Shown here: piece after piece, positions 37,568 to 47,169 of the stretch | How positions within the stretch are numbered: the first letter of the stretch is position 1 | How the letters are laid out: the number at the start of each line of letters is the position of its first letter | Origin: Clostridiales bacterium | GTDB lineage: Bacteria > Bacteroidota > Bacteroidia > Bacteroidales > Muribaculaceae | Direction: 5' to 3' | Assembly (NCBI GenBank): GCA_023666645.1 | Contig: JAMPBP010000002.1 | Span: 54,696 to 118,695, forward strand | DNA length: 64,000 nucleotides | Program-made: the position numbers and the translations under genes | The notes under the pieces: generated by a model | Database searches by the model: none | The model's input: the letters and a program-made list of their open reading frames with translations, nothing else | Told to the model about the DNA's origin: nothing

Positions 37568-39790
37568 ATGGTACAACCCATCTTCTGGATCGTTCCTATC
37601 GCCTCAGTAATAGCGCTGCTGCTGGCATGGTATTTCTACCGTGGCATGAAAGCTGAGGACGAGGGTACCGACCTAATGAAAAAAATTGCCGGACATGTGC
37701 GCAAAGGTGCCATGTCCTATCTCAAACAACAGTACAAGATTGTAGGAATCGTATTCCTATGTCTTGTTGTACTATTTGGCGTAATGGCCTACTTCAACCT
37801 TCAGAACCCCTGGGTGCCCGTAGCATTCCTAACCGGTGGTTTCTTCTCAGGCCTGGCAGGCTTCCTCGGCATGAAGACAGCTACCTATGCCTCAGCCCGT
37901 ACTGCCAATGCCGCCCGTGAATCGCTCAACCGCGGACTTCGTGTCGCCTTCCGTTCTGGAGCCGTCATGGGCCTTGTCGTTGTAGGTCTCGGCTTGCTCG
38001 ACATCTCGTTCTGGTATGTACTGCTCAACTATGTAGAGAGCGGCATAAGCGGCACTGCCAAACTGTGCTTCATCACCACCACAATGCTCACATTCGGAAT
38101 GGGAGCTTCGACACAGGCTCTATTTGCCCGTGTAGGTGGTGGCATCTACACCAAGGCCGCCGATGTGGGTGCTGACCTCGTGGGCAAAGTTGAAGCCGGT
38201 ATTCCTGAGGACGACCCCCGCAACCCCGCAACCATCGCCGACAATGTAGGCGACAATGTAGGTGACGTAGCCGGCATGGGTGCCGACCTCTATGAGAGCT
38301 ACTGCGGCTCAATCCTCGCCACAGCAGCCCTTGGAGCAGCTGCCTATATGACTACAGGCGATACCGACATGCAGTTCAAAGCTGTCGTAGCCCCCATGCT
38401 CATAGCTGCTGTAGGTATAATCCTCTCAATCATTGGTATATTTGCCGTCAAGACCAATGAGAACGCTTCGATCAAGAATCTTCTCAACTCACTTGCCGTG
38501 GGAACCAACCTCAGCTCTGTTCTCATCGTTGGAGCCACATTCGGCATTCTCTACTGGCTGGGTATAGCCAACTGGGTAAACCTGTCACTGGCAGTAGTTG
38601 TAGGCCTTCTTGTAGGTATCATCATAGGCCGTGCAACAGAGTATTACACATCTCAATCCTACAAACCCACACAGCAATTGTCAAAGAGCGGTGAGACGGG
38701 ACCGGCAACTGTAATCATCTCGGGTATAGGCCTCGGCATGGTATCGACCGCCATTCCCGTCATTTCTGTAGTGCTCGGCATCATTCTCTCCTATGGACTC
38801 GCAGCCAACTGGGTCATGACCGATGTAAGCCATGGACTCTATGGCATAGGCATAGCAGCCGTGGGCATGCTCTCTACCCTCGGTATCACACTTGCCACCG
38901 ATGCCTATGGTCCTATCGCTGACAATGCCGGCGGTAACGCTGAGATGGCCGGACTGGGTAAGGAAGTGCGCCGTCGCACCGATGCCCTCGACTCGCTTGG
39001 AAACACTACTGCCGCTACCGGCAAAGGATTTGCAATCGGTTCGGCAGCTCTCACAGGACTCGCTCTGCTTGCCTCATACATTGAGGAGATACGTATAGGT
39101 CTGGAGCGTCTGGGCACTCAATTCCTGCAGCTCGGTACAACCATCGGTCCCGATGGACAAGAGATTGCTATAACCAAGGCTCTTAATGAAGCTACATTCA
39201 CCGATTTCATGAACTACTATCACGTTGACCTGATGAACCCGATGGTACTCTCAGGCATGTTCATCGGTGCCATGATGGCTTTCCTGTTCTGCGGTCTCAC
39301 AATGAATGCCGTAGGTCGTGCCGCCGGCCACATGGTCGACGAGGTGCGCCGTCAGTTCCGTGAAATCAAAGGTATTCTCACAGGTGAAGGGGAGCCTGAC
39401 TATGCACGTTGCGTACAAATCTCCACCAAGGGTGCACAGCGTGAAATGGTATTCCCTTCCATTCTCGCTATCATCGCTCCTATTGTAACAGGTATCATCT
39501 TTGGTGTTCCCGGTGTGATCGGACTGTTGATCGGAGGTCTTTCGGCCGGCTTCGTTCTCGCTGTATTCATGGCCAATGCCGGTGGAGCCTGGGACAACGC
39601 TAAAAAATATGTCGAGGAAGGAAACTTCGGTGGCAAGGGCAGCGAGGTGCACAAGGCAACCGTTGTCGGTGACACCGTAGGTGATCCTTTCAAGGATACA
39701 TCAGGTCCCAGCCTCAACATTCTCATCAAGCTCATGTCGATGGTAGCCATCGTCATGGCCGGTCTCACAGTAACCTGGAGCCTTCTCTGA
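37568..39790 (+). CDS. hppA: Membrane-bound ion-pumping pyrophosphatase
   Basis: This protein hydrolyses pyrophosphate and pumps H+ and/or Na+ across the membrane. The 740 residues form about 16 helices with the catalytic Asp clusters EDDPRNPATIADNVGDNVGD and DNAKKYVEEG...GDTVGDPFKDTSGPS. The region GNTTAATGKG (about residues 477-486) has Ala where K+-independent enzymes have Lys (GNTTKA), so the enzyme is predicted to be K+-dependent. The transported ion cannot be read with certainty from sequence alone. Confidence 0.96.
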   Translation: MVQPIFWIVPIASVIALLLAWYFYRGMKAEDEGTDLMKKIAGHVRKGAMSYLKQQYKIVGIVFLCLVVLFGVMAYFNLQNPWVPVAFLTGGFFSGLAGFLGMKTATYASARTANAARESLNRGLRVAFRSGAVMGLVVVGLGLLDISFWYVLLNYVESGISGTAKLCFITTTMLTFGMGASTQALFARVGGGIYTKAADVGADLVGKVEAGIPEDDPRNPATIADNVGDNVGDVAGMGADLYESYCGSILATAALGAAAYMTTGDTDMQFKAVVAPMLIAAVGIILSIIGIFAVKTNENASIKNLLNSLAVGTNLSSVLIVGATFGILYWLGIANWVNLSLAVVVGLLVGIIIGRATEYYTSQSYKPTQQLSKSGETGPATVIISGIGLGMVSTAIPVISVVLGIILSYGLAANWVMTDVSHGLYGIGIAAVGMLSTLGITLATDAYGPIADNAGGNAEMAGLGKEVRRRTDALDSLGNTTAATGKGFAIGSAALTGLALLASYIEEIRIGLERLGTQFLQLGTTIGPDGQEIAITKALNEATFTDFMNYYHVDLMNPMVLSGMFIGAMMAFLFCGLTMNAVGRAAGHMVDEVRRQFREIKGILTGEGEPDYARCVQISTKGAQREMVFPSILAIIAPIVTGIIFGVPGVIGLLIGGLSAGFVLAVFMANAGGAWDNAKKYVEEGNFGGKGSEVHKATVVGDTVGDPFKDTSGPSLNILIKLMSMVAIVMAGLTVTWSLL

Positions 39791-39846
39791 TTATACATAA
39801 ATCAGTACACAACCGGTGATATTCTTACAATCACCCGAAAAATAGC

Positions 39847-39890
39847 CGGGGGCAGCATGTAAACACATGCTACCCCCGATTTTCATTTTA
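39847..39890. terminator. Bidirectional Rho-independent terminator
   Basis: CGGGGGCAGCATGT (39847-39860) pairs with ACATGCTACCCCCG (39865-39878), with one mismatch and a 4-base loop. ATTTTCATTTT follows on the plus strand and GCTATTTTTC on the minus strand, so it serves both hppA and the convergent glutamine synthetase gene. Confidence 0.9.
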
Positions 39891-39900
39891 AATATTATAT

Positions 39901-41409
39901 TTATCCGCAATAGAAATACTCCTTTACGAGAGCCTTCATGAGCTCATGGTCGCTTTTTGCTTCCTGAGCGATGTTCTCGTCATGGTAGTCCTTAAGTTTC
40001 TTTATCACACTGTCTATCATGGCCGGGGCAAACACACCATACCGCTCATAGATGTCACGCTGCTGTTCGAGCCTGGAGGCCGAGTCGGCACAATTCACAG
40101 GTAGAGTGGCCAATGTTGCAAGCCTATGGGCATTGGCAACATCATGAATATTGACATCGACATATGTATCCTCGGCTATCTTCAATGCATCGGCCATCTC
40201 AAACCCATGACGGGCAGCCACGGCAAGAGCGGCAATGAGCTGATATACATCAGCCGAACAGTCGCCCGAACGTATCTCGACAGTCTGTTTCATCTTGGGA
40301 TCAACCTCAGTAGCAGGCTGACCGGGATTGGCCACTGCACTCATATCCTCATAGGTGTTCCATCCCAAGGGTACACGCACGAGCACCGAGCGGTTACGGT
40401 CGCCCCAGCACACATTGGTGGGAGCTTCCTGATGAGGAACGAGGCGGAAATAGGATGTAGGATTGGCATTACCGAATGCTGTGATAGATGGTGCGAGAAC
40501 CATCATTCCGGCAATAAGCCGGCGAGCATCATCGCTTATCTTCAAATTATCATCGAGCATGACATTGCGACCATCCTTCATGAGTCGCATGTGTACATGC
40601 AAGCCTGAGCCTGCCTTGCCTGTTGTGATTTTAGGAGCGAATGTCACGTCAAGCCCATGTCGGCGTGCCATGTTACGTATGATCCACTTGGCTACTACAA
40701 GCTGGTCGGCTGCATCACGGGCGTCGACAGGGAGGAACTCAATCTCGTTCTGCTCATACACCTTGCCATCGAGTGTGAAATTACCCACCTCGCTGTGTCC
40801 ATATTTGATTTGAGCACCCGTAGCGGCAATCGCAGCCATACACTCCACTCTGAAATCGTTGAATTTGGCAAATGGAGCCGATTCATGATAGTTGCGTTGG
40901 TCGGTAGCCGGGAAATGCTCCTCAGCATCTCCTATGACATAATACTCAAGCTCGCCCATGGCATGGAATTGAAGACCGGTAGCCTTGGTGAACTCATTAC
41001 ATGCCTTTGACAGGGTGGCATCGGGAGCCGAATCAAGAACATTGCCATCCTTATCAAAGTAGGTGCACAGCATATTGAGCGCCTTAACAGGAGAGAACGG
41101 GTCGACAAAAGCTGTATCATAACGTGGCAACACATACAGATCACTGTTTCCGGCCTCAATGTGCTTAAACAGGCTTGAACCGTCGACACGCTCACCCATA
41201 GTAAGTATCGTGAGCAGATACTCCATATCGTTGATGACAAAATTGAGAGTCTTCAGACGCCCGTCGGCAGCAGGATACATGAAGTTGACCATAGTGATAT
41301 TATTGTCAACTATAAATTTCACGATATCGTCACGCTTAAACTCGGCAGGTTGCTTGCCAAGAAAACGCACTACCTCATTACGATGTAGCGAAAAATCAGA
41401 TATTCCCAT
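39901..41409 (-). CDS. glnA: Glutamine synthetase family protein
   Basis: This 502-residue protein has all the main glutamine synthetase motifs: VDGSS and the DTAFVDPF loop in the beta-grasp domain, GELEYYV, SEVGN...YEQNEIEF, FAPKITTGKAGSGLHVH, and NPTSYFRLVPHQEAPTN followed by DRNRSVLVRVP. Active-site residues look intact, so it should join glutamate and ammonia using ATP. The adenylylation-site motif of enterobacterial GlnA is absent. It is the last of three minus-strand genes after uxuA and an SDR gene, which is an odd context. I saw no promoter of its own. Confidence 0.9.
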   Translation of the reverse strand: MGISDFSLHRNEVVRFLGKQPAEFKRDDIVKFIVDNNITMVNFMYPAADGRLKTLNFVINDMEYLLTILTMGERVDGSSLFKHIEAGNSDLYVLPRYDTAFVDPFSPVKALNMLCTYFDKDGNVLDSAPDATLSKACNEFTKATGLQFHAMGELEYYVIGDAEEHFPATDQRNYHESAPFAKFNDFRVECMAAIAATGAQIKYGHSEVGNFTLDGKVYEQNEIEFLPVDARDAADQLVVAKWIIRNMARRHGLDVTFAPKITTGKAGSGLHVHMRLMKDGRNVMLDDNLKISDDARRLIAGMMVLAPSITAFGNANPTSYFRLVPHQEAPTNVCWGDRNRSVLVRVPLGWNTYEDMSAVANPGQPATEVDPKMKQTVEIRSGDCSADVYQLIAALAVAARHGFEMADALKIAEDTYVDVNIHDVANAHRLATLATLPVNCADSASRLEQQRDIYERYGVFAPAMIDSVIKKLKDYHDENIAQEAKSDHELMKALVKEYFYCG

Positions 41410-41448
41410 GGTATTGTATAAGTTTGCAAGTAAAAAAATGTCTAATTA

Positions 41449-41467
41449 GCAAAATGCAAGCATTTGC
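41449..41467. repeat. Imperfect palindrome upstream of glnA
   Basis: GCAAAATGC-AA-GCATTTGC is an inverted repeat with one extra base in one arm. It lies 40 bases before the glnA start, and on the minus strand a run of seven T follows after about 10 bases. It could be a regulator site or a weak attenuator between the SDR gene and glnA. Confidence 0.4.
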
Positions 41468-41488
41468 GACTAAAACCGTCAACAACTT

Positions 41489-42304
41489 TTACATTGCAAA
41501 GGCGTTGAAACCACCATCGACCACCGCCACTGTTCCGGTAACAAATGATGATGCATCGCTGATGAGATAATGTATCGTGCCACACAACTCCTCGGGATCA
41601 CCGAAGCGTCCGAAGGGAGTCTGGCGTATCACATCGGCACCGCGCTCAGTCAATGACCCGTCAGGGTTAGTCAACAGGGCCCGGTTCTGGTTGGTAAGGA
41701 AAAATCCAGGTGCTATGGCGTTCACACGTATACCAGAGGTAAATTTCTTGGCAACCTCGGTGGCCATGAATGCAGTGAAGTTGCTTATGCCGGCCTTGGC
41801 AGCAGCATAGCCCATGACGCGCGTCATAGGACGGAACGCGGCCATTGAAGAAAAATTGACGATGGTGCCTTTTCCTGCTTCAACCATGGGTTTGAGGAAT
41901 ACTTGGGTAGGGAGAACGGTACCAGTGAGATTGAGGTTGAGCACGCGCTCAAACTGCTTGACATCAACATCAAAGAAAGTACCTGAGGGAGCGATTGTAG
42001 CACCGGGCATATTGCCACCGGCAGCGTTAAGCAAAGCATCGACACGGCCATATGCTGCAAGAATATCCCTGAGGTTTTCCTCCAGCACTTCGGCATTGAG
42101 CACATCGGTGGTGAGGAACATCGCTTCACCACCATTGTCCTTGATATCCTTGACAATTGCCTGGCCTTCATCGGCACGACGGCCCATAATAACCACCTTT
42201 GCACCCTCAGCTGCCAGATAACGGGATATGCAGGCGCCCAGAACTCCGGTGCCGCCGGTAATGACTACCACACGGCCTTCTATAGAAAACAATTTATTAT
42301 TCAT
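41489..42304 (-). CDS. SDR oxidoreductase, probable D-mannonate oxidoreductase
   Basis: This 271-residue short-chain dehydrogenase has the NAD(P) motif TGGTGVLG near the N-terminus, the catalytic Ser in NFSSMAAF, and YAAAK as the Tyr-Lys pair. The C-terminus (GTVAVVDGGFNAFAM) is typical. It lies 46 bases downstream of uxuA, and SDR enzymes beside uxuA in Bacteroidota are usually taken to reduce fructuronate to mannonate in place of classical UxuB. That substrate is inferred from context only. Confidence 0.85.
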   Translation of the reverse strand: MNNKLFSIEGRVVVITGGTGVLGACISRYLAAEGAKVVIMGRRADEGQAIVKDIKDNGGEAMFLTTDVLNAEVLEENLRDILAAYGRVDALLNAAGGNMPGATIAPSGTFFDVDVKQFERVLNLNLTGTVLPTQVFLKPMVEAGKGTIVNFSSMAAFRPMTRVMGYAAAKAGISNFTAFMATEVAKKFTSGIRVNAIAPGFFLTNQNRALLTNPDGSLTERGADVIRQTPFGRFGDPEELCGTIHYLISDASSFVTGTVAVVDGGFNAFAM

Positions 42305-42350
42305 GGTTTAATATTTTAGAATTTAGTAATCGGGGTATATCTCCTTAAAG

Positions 42351-43538
42351 TCAGAACTTCATTCCATCCCTTAGCTCGCGGTCAACGGTTGCCATCACTC
42401 CCTCCACCTGACCCAGGGCGAGCATGCGTCCGTGGAATGAGTATCCGGCATTGTATCCCATTTTCTCGTCACCGAGCATCAACGGGGCATGGTCAACTCT
42501 CATCGGAAGACCGGGGTTGATTGTTTCAAATGTACGCACGAGCGAGATGATATCGGCACGTCCACCCAAATGAGGAGCCTCCTTGAAGTCACCGTTGGGA
42601 AGAACCATGCAACTGCGCAGGTGAACAAACCATGTGCGGTGGGCAAATCTACGTGCCATCTCCGGTACATCGTTATGCGCTCCGGCGCTCAACGAGCCGG
42701 CACAGAATGTCAATCCATTGTGTTTATTGTCAACGGCATTGTAAAGCCACTCGACATCATCGGCATTCTTGATGATGCGGGGCAACCCGAGCACCGGGAA
42801 TGGCGGATCGTCGGGATGGACACACATATTGATGTCATACTCGTCACATACGTCCATGACCGAAGCAAGGAAATAACGCATGTTCTCGCGGAGCGTAGCC
42901 TCGTCGATTCCTTTGTAAAGGGCGAGAAGGTCGCGGAACTTCTGTACCGGAGAGTCATCCTCCTCGCTTATGTTTCCACCGACAAATCCCTGGGTCTTGA
43001 CAATGATATTGTCGACAAGACGCCGCTCCCCTTCGGGAGTCATCGTGGCGCGCAATTTCCCGACACGCTCCAGTGTCTCCGGGTCGTAATCGGAAGCGGC
43101 ACCCTCACGCTTGAGGATGTATATGTCAAAATAGGCAAATTCCCCTTTATTGAAATAAAGATTGGAAGTACCGTCGCCATTGGGGTATTCAAGATCGGTG
43201 CGGGCCCAATCGAGCACCGGCATGAAATTATAGCACACAGTCTTCACTCCGGCACGCCCCAGGGCGGCAAGCGACTTGCGATAAGTGGCAATAAGCCGGT
43301 CGCGGTCGGGACCGCCATATTTTATGGACTCACTCACGGGTAAACTCTCCACTACCGACCATCGCAGCCCGTGGGACTCTATATAATCCTTCATCTTCCC
43401 CACTTCAACATCGGTCCATTCAACGCCGGCGGGAAGATGGTGAAGTGAGGTGACAATTCCTTCCACCCCTATCTGTCGCAACATATCGAGTGTTATCTTA
43501 TCGTTGGGGCCAAACCAACGCCATGTTTTTTCCATCAT
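42351..43538 (-). CDS. uxuA: Mannonate dehydratase
   Basis: UxuA dehydrates D-mannonate to 2-keto-3-deoxygluconate in hexuronate breakdown. The 395 residues match the family over the full length: RWFGPNDKITLDMLRQIG at the N-terminus, CVHPDDPP and FCAGSL with metal-binding residues, and HLRS plus VDHAPLM near the end. With the SDR gene it forms a glucuronate-branch pair. The start may be either of two adjacent ATGs (43538 or 43535). A -7 element lies about 50 bases upstream. Confidence 0.96.
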   Translation of the reverse strand: MMEKTWRWFGPNDKITLDMLRQIGVEGIVTSLHHLPAGVEWTDVEVGKMKDYIESHGLRWSVVESLPVSESIKYGGPDRDRLIATYRKSLAALGRAGVKTVCYNFMPVLDWARTDLEYPNGDGTSNLYFNKGEFAYFDIYILKREGAASDYDPETLERVGKLRATMTPEGERRLVDNIIVKTQGFVGGNISEEDDSPVQKFRDLLALYKGIDEATLRENMRYFLASVMDVCDEYDINMCVHPDDPPFPVLGLPRIIKNADDVEWLYNAVDNKHNGLTFCAGSLSAGAHNDVPEMARRFAHRTWFVHLRSCMVLPNGDFKEAPHLGGRADIISLVRTFETINPGLPMRVDHAPLMLGDEKMGYNAGYSFHGRMLALGQVEGVMATVDRELRDGMKF

Positions 43539-43588
43539 GTTAATATAAATTCAATGGGTTAAACTACTTAAAATTCAAACAAATCACA

Positions 43589-43596
43589 CAAAAATA
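43589..43596 (-). promoter_or_regulatory. -7 element for the uxuA operon
   Basis: On the minus strand 43596-43589 reads TATTTTTG, an exact TAnnTTTG. No good -33 element is at the expected distance. It lies back to back with the asd element. Confidence 0.45.
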
Positions 43597-43619
43597 GTAA
43601 TTTTTATTTCAGAAAACAC

Positions 43620-43627
43620 TAATTTTG
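43620..43627 (+). promoter_or_regulatory. -7 element for asd
   Basis: TAATTTTG matches TAnnTTTG exactly. The -33 element is not recognisable. Transcription would start near 43634, giving a leader of about 65 bases. Confidence 0.5.
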
Positions 43628-43640
43628 CACACAAATTTAT

Positions 43641-43659
43641 GGCAGTTGCATCAGCTGCC
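43641..43659 (+). promoter_or_regulatory. Leader hairpin of asd
   Basis: GGCAGTTG (43641-43648) pairs with CAGCTGCC (43652-43659), eight pairs including one G-T, around a 3-base loop. It starts within about 8 bases of the predicted transcription start and has no T-run. It is not a lysine riboswitch, being far too small. Confidence 0.45.
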
Positions 43660-43698
43660 GCTTGAATATCTTAACATACCAAATTGATTAATAACAAA

Positions 43699-44712
43699 AT
43701 GAACATCGCTATTGTGGGTGCCAGCGGAGCCGTTGGTCAAGAATTTTTAAGAGTTCTCGATGAGCAGAATTTTCCCATCGACACATTAACGCTTTTTGGA
43801 TCCAAACGCTCAGCCGGAAGCTCATATACATTCCGTGGGAAAGAGTATATTGTCAAAGAGCTTACCCATGGTGACGATTTCAAGGATATCGATATCGCCT
43901 TCGTATCTGCCGGGGCCGGTGTCTCCAAAGAGTATGCCGAGACAATAACCCGCTTCGGAACTTTAATGATCGACAATTCCAGTGCTTTCCGCATGGAAGA
44001 AGATATACCGCTTGTAGTGCCCGAAGTCAACGGTGACGATGCCTTCAACACCCCCCGCAACATCATAGCCAACCCCAACTGCACAACCATACAGATGGTG
44101 GTGGCACTCAAGCCATTGCACGATATCTCTCCAATCAAGCGCGTACATGTGGCCACCTACCAGGCGGCCAGCGGTGCCGGAGCTCAAGCTATGGCTGAAC
44201 TTATCACCCAGCATGCCCAGCTATCGCGTGGAGAGGATCCTAAGGTCGAAAAATTTGCTTATCAACTGGCCTACAATGTAATACCTCACATCGACATCTT
44301 TACCGATAATGACTATACCAAGGAGGAGATGAAGATGAATCGCGAGACCAAGAAAATCATGCATGCCCCGACTCTGGAGGTAAGTGCCACCTGTGTGCGT
44401 GTTCCCGTGATGCGTGCCCACAGCGAGGCCATATGGCTCGAGACCGAAGCTCCCATAGGAGTCGATGAAGCCCGTCAAGCCTTGTCGGCTGCTCCCGGTA
44501 TTGTGGTAGTCGACGAGCCGGCCAAAAAGAAATATCCTATGCCTCTCGATGTCGCCGGCAAGGATCCGGTCTATGTGGGACGCTTGCGTCGCGACCTCAC
44601 CAATCCCAACGGCCTATCGTTATGGCTCGTAGGTGACCAAATCAAAAAAGGTGCAGCTCTCAACGCCGTTCAAATAGCTCAATATCTCCTGGCCAACGGG
44701 TGGAAACGCTGA
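43699..44712 (+). CDS. asd: Aspartate-semialdehyde dehydrogenase
   Basis: Asd reduces aspartyl phosphate to the semialdehyde, the branch point to lysine/diaminopimelate, threonine and methionine. The 337 residues begin [20 protein letters not shown] and contain the catalytic Cys128 in NPNCTT and the substrate-binding [13 protein letters not shown] 43699 gives the standard N-terminus; an upstream TTG at 43684 would add five residues. The 3' end overlaps the antiporter gene by 13 bases. Confidence 0.97.
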   Translation: MNIAIVGASGAVGQEFLRVLDEQNFPIDTLTLFGSKRSAGSSYTFRGKEYIVKELTHGDDFKDIDIAFVSAGAGVSKEYAETITRFGTLMIDNSSAFRMEEDIPLVVPEVNGDDAFNTPRNIIANPNCTTIQMVVALKPLHDISPIKRVHVATYQAASGAGAQAMAELITQHAQLSRGEDPKVEKFAYQLAYNVIPHIDIFTDNDYTKEEMKMNRETKKIMHAPTLEVSATCVRVPVMRAHSEAIWLETEAPIGVDEARQALSAAPGIVVVDEPAKKKYPMPLDVAGKDPVYVGRLRRDLTNPNGLSLWLVGDQIKKGAALNAVQIAQYLLANGWKR

Positions 44713-46919
44713 GCGGCATACTCGCTTTGATAGGTCAGCCATTGGTGACCAATCCCGTCACGATATTTTTTATCGTGCTGGTGATTATTTTGCTTGCTCC
44801 GGTGCTGCTCAACAGGCTCAAGATACCCCACATCATAGGCATGATTGTAGCCGGCATCGCTGTGGGGCCCTACGGTCTCAATATCCTTGACCGCGACAGC
44901 AGCTTCAACATCTTCGGACAGGTGGGCCTTCTCTACCTCATGTTTCTTGCCGGCCTTGAGATTGACATGTACAATCTCAAGCGTAATCTCAACAAGGGAT
45001 TGGTATTTGGACTGCTCACTTTCATCATACCCATGGTAATAGGTGTACTGGCAAGTGTATACCTGTTGCACATTGACTGGCTCACATCGTCGCTCCTTGC
45101 ATCTATGTATGCCTCACACACACTCATAGGCTACCCCGTTGCCGCCCGCTATGGCGTGACCAAGAGCCCGGCAGTGCTGATATCCATCGTGGGCACCATA
45201 GTCGCCGTCATAGCCTCACTGCTCGTGCTGGCCAGCGCGGTCAATATTCACGAGGAGGGAAAAATCGACTCAACATCGCTGCTGGCATTGATGGGGCGTC
45301 TCGTGCTCTACTGTGTGGCGGTACTGTATCTCTACCCCAGGCTCACCCGCTATTTTTTCAAGACCTACAGTGACAAGGTAACCCAATTTGTCTTTGTCCT
45401 GGCTTTGGTGTTCCTGTCGGCATGGATTTCAAAACTCATAGGGATGGAGGAAGTACTCGGAGCATTCTTTGCAGGACTGGTGCTCAACCGCTACGTGCCT
45501 GTCTCCTCACCGCTGATGAACCGTATCGAGTTTGTGGGCAATGCTCTTTTCATCCCCTATTTCCTTATAGGTGTCGGCATGATGATAAATCTCAGGGTCA
45601 TAGGGCAGTCATCGACACTTGTCATAGCATGTGTAATGCTTGCTGTAGCTCTTGTAGGCAAATGGCTACCGGCATGGGCCGGGCAGAAAATCTTCAAGAT
45701 GAACGGAGCCTCGCGGCGCATGATGTTTGGTCTCACCACAGCCCACACCGCTGTAGCCCTCGCTGTGGTGACCATCGGTTACAACATGACCGATACCCAG
45801 GGCAACCGGCTCATGGACGAGACAATACTCAACGGCACGATTCTCGTCATTCTCGTCACCTGTGCCATAGCGCCTATCGTGACTGCCAATGCCGCTGAGC
45901 GCATACGAATCGACATGCTCCAGCAAGCCGACAGCAATGACATCGACAATGCCCACCGACGCTCGGGTAATATACTCATTCCGGTGTCCAATCCACTCAC
46001 GGCGGCATCGCTCGTGGAACTCGCACTGCTATTGCGCAGTAACCGCCGCCGTGACTCCGACTCCATTTTCAGCCTCCATGTGCGCGGTGACAATACACCC
46101 TCGTCCAAAACCGTGGGACGCAACTGTCTCGAGATTGCGATGAAAACCGCCGCGGCCACCGACACACGACTCATTCCAATCGAACGCTACGACCTCAACT
46201 CAGTGACCGGACTGGTCAATACAATCGAGGAAAGGGACATTGATATCGTAGTTCTTGGAATGCATCGCAAGAGCAACGTCATCGATACCTTCCTCGGCTC
46301 CAAACTCGAGCAACTGCAACGGCTCACCAACCGCATGCTCGTCATATCACGTTGCTACGTCCCTCTCAATACCGTGACACGTATTGTAATTTACGTTCCC
46401 CCACAGGCCCAGTATGAAACCGGCTTTGCACAGTGGGTCACGACACTCGCCACACTGAGCCGCGAACTCGGGTGCCGCATAATTTTCTGCTGTAACGAAA
46501 AGGCCCGCCCCATCATACGGAATGTCATACACCGTAGCCGTATCGACACACGCGATGAGTATCGCACATTTGACAGCTATGATGAGTTTGTGCTCTTGGC
46601 CAACCGCATTGCCGACGATGACCTCTTTGTCGTCATCATGTCGCGTGCCAACTCGGTCTCCTATTCCGTAGCGACAAAGGATATGCCCGATTTCCTGCAA
46701 ACTTACTTTGCCAATAACAATCTGATTATAATCTATCCCGAGCAGTTTGGCAACGAGGCCAGTATCGAGTCATTCTCCGACCCGCTCGCTTCTGAAATAG
46801 GAGGTACAGCATCTCCGTTGTGGGGACGTATGCGCGCGCTGGCACGCCGTGTCGGTGAATGGAAACGACGCCTCACCCACCGATCAACCTCATCACATAC
46901 CAACAAATTTGATCTTTGA
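44700..46919 (+). CDS. CPA2-family cation/proton antiporter with USP-like C-terminus
   Basis: This 739-residue protein has an N-terminal membrane domain of about 12 helices (to residue 400) of the KefB/NhaS3-like CPA2 type. Helices include [18 protein letters not shown] and [17 protein letters not shown], both conserved in the family. The rest is cytoplasmic, with universal-stress-protein-like segments ([27 protein letters not shown]). It probably exchanges Na+ or K+ for H+. It starts at GTG 44700 inside the asd end (13-base overlap); no good ATG is near the conserved first helix. Confidence 0.88.
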   Translation: METLSGILALIGQPLVTNPVTIFFIVLVIILLAPVLLNRLKIPHIIGMIVAGIAVGPYGLNILDRDSSFNIFGQVGLLYLMFLAGLEIDMYNLKRNLNKGLVFGLLTFIIPMVIGVLASVYLLHIDWLTSSLLASMYASHTLIGYPVAARYGVTKSPAVLISIVGTIVAVIASLLVLASAVNIHEEGKIDSTSLLALMGRLVLYCVAVLYLYPRLTRYFFKTYSDKVTQFVFVLALVFLSAWISKLIGMEEVLGAFFAGLVLNRYVPVSSPLMNRIEFVGNALFIPYFLIGVGMMINLRVIGQSSTLVIACVMLAVALVGKWLPAWAGQKIFKMNGASRRMMFGLTTAHTAVALAVVTIGYNMTDTQGNRLMDETILNGTILVILVTCAIAPIVTANAAERIRIDMLQQADSNDIDNAHRRSGNILIPVSNPLTAASLVELALLLRSNRRRDSDSIFSLHVRGDNTPSSKTVGRNCLEIAMKTAAATDTRLIPIERYDLNSVTGLVNTIEERDIDIVVLGMHRKSNVIDTFLGSKLEQLQRLTNRMLVISRCYVPLNTVTRIVIYVPPQAQYETGFAQWVTTLATLSRELGCRIIFCCNEKARPIIRNVIHRSRIDTRDEYRTFDSYDEFVLLANRIADDDLFVVIMSRANSVSYSVATKDMPDFLQTYFANNNLIIIYPEQFGNEASIESFSDPLASEIGGTASPLWGRMRALARRVGEWKRRLTHRSTSSHTNKFDL

Positions 46920-46922
46920 CAG

Positions 46923-46950
46923 CTCCCCCTGCAGCATAAGGGAGGGTTTT
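46923..46950 (+). terminator. Possible weak terminator after the antiporter gene
   Basis: CTCCC (46923-46927) can pair with GGGAG (46940-46944), followed by GGTTTT. The stem is only five pairs and the T-run is short. Confidence 0.4.
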
Positions 46951-46967
46951 CATAATATTATTAAATA

Positions 46968-47006
46968 CGTGGCACCCGGCAATACAATGAATTGCCGGGT
47001 GCCACG
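46968..47006. repeat. Perfect 16-base inverted repeat
   Basis: CGTGGCACCCGGCAAT (46968-46983) is exactly complementary to ATTGCCGGGTGCCACG (46991-47006), with a 7-base spacer. It is very stable as RNA but no T-run follows on the plus strand, and the minus-strand flank is only AT-rich. It may be a back-up terminator or mRNA-end stabiliser. No other copy was seen in the window. Confidence 0.75.
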
Positions 47007-47113
47007 CAGGGCTGCCCGACAATTCTGAGAAATGTGTGTGTTTCTCATGCTCTTTATCCTGTTCATTTTCTATATAGAGACATAACGGCATGCATTATCT
47101 ATCAATCCACCCA

Positions 47114-47145
47114 TTTTATTCTTACCAAAAAAGTGAGTATATTTG
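47114..47145 (+). promoter_or_regulatory. Promoter of the phosphatase-AsmA-aroB operon
   Basis: TTTT (47114-47117), 20 bases, then TATATTTG (47138-47145). The -7 element is exact. The predicted start near 47152 leaves about 18 bases before the ATG at 47170. Confidence 0.65.
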
Positions 47146-47169
47146 CATTAATAAAAAAACTCAACACTC

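Noticed and set aside
42489..43343. A 284-codon plus-strand open frame opposite uxuA
   Set aside because: Complete overlap with a full-length mannonate dehydratase; no family resemblance.
43628..43698. Lysine riboswitch upstream of asd
   Set aside because: The leader is about 65 bases with a single small hairpin, far too short for that class.
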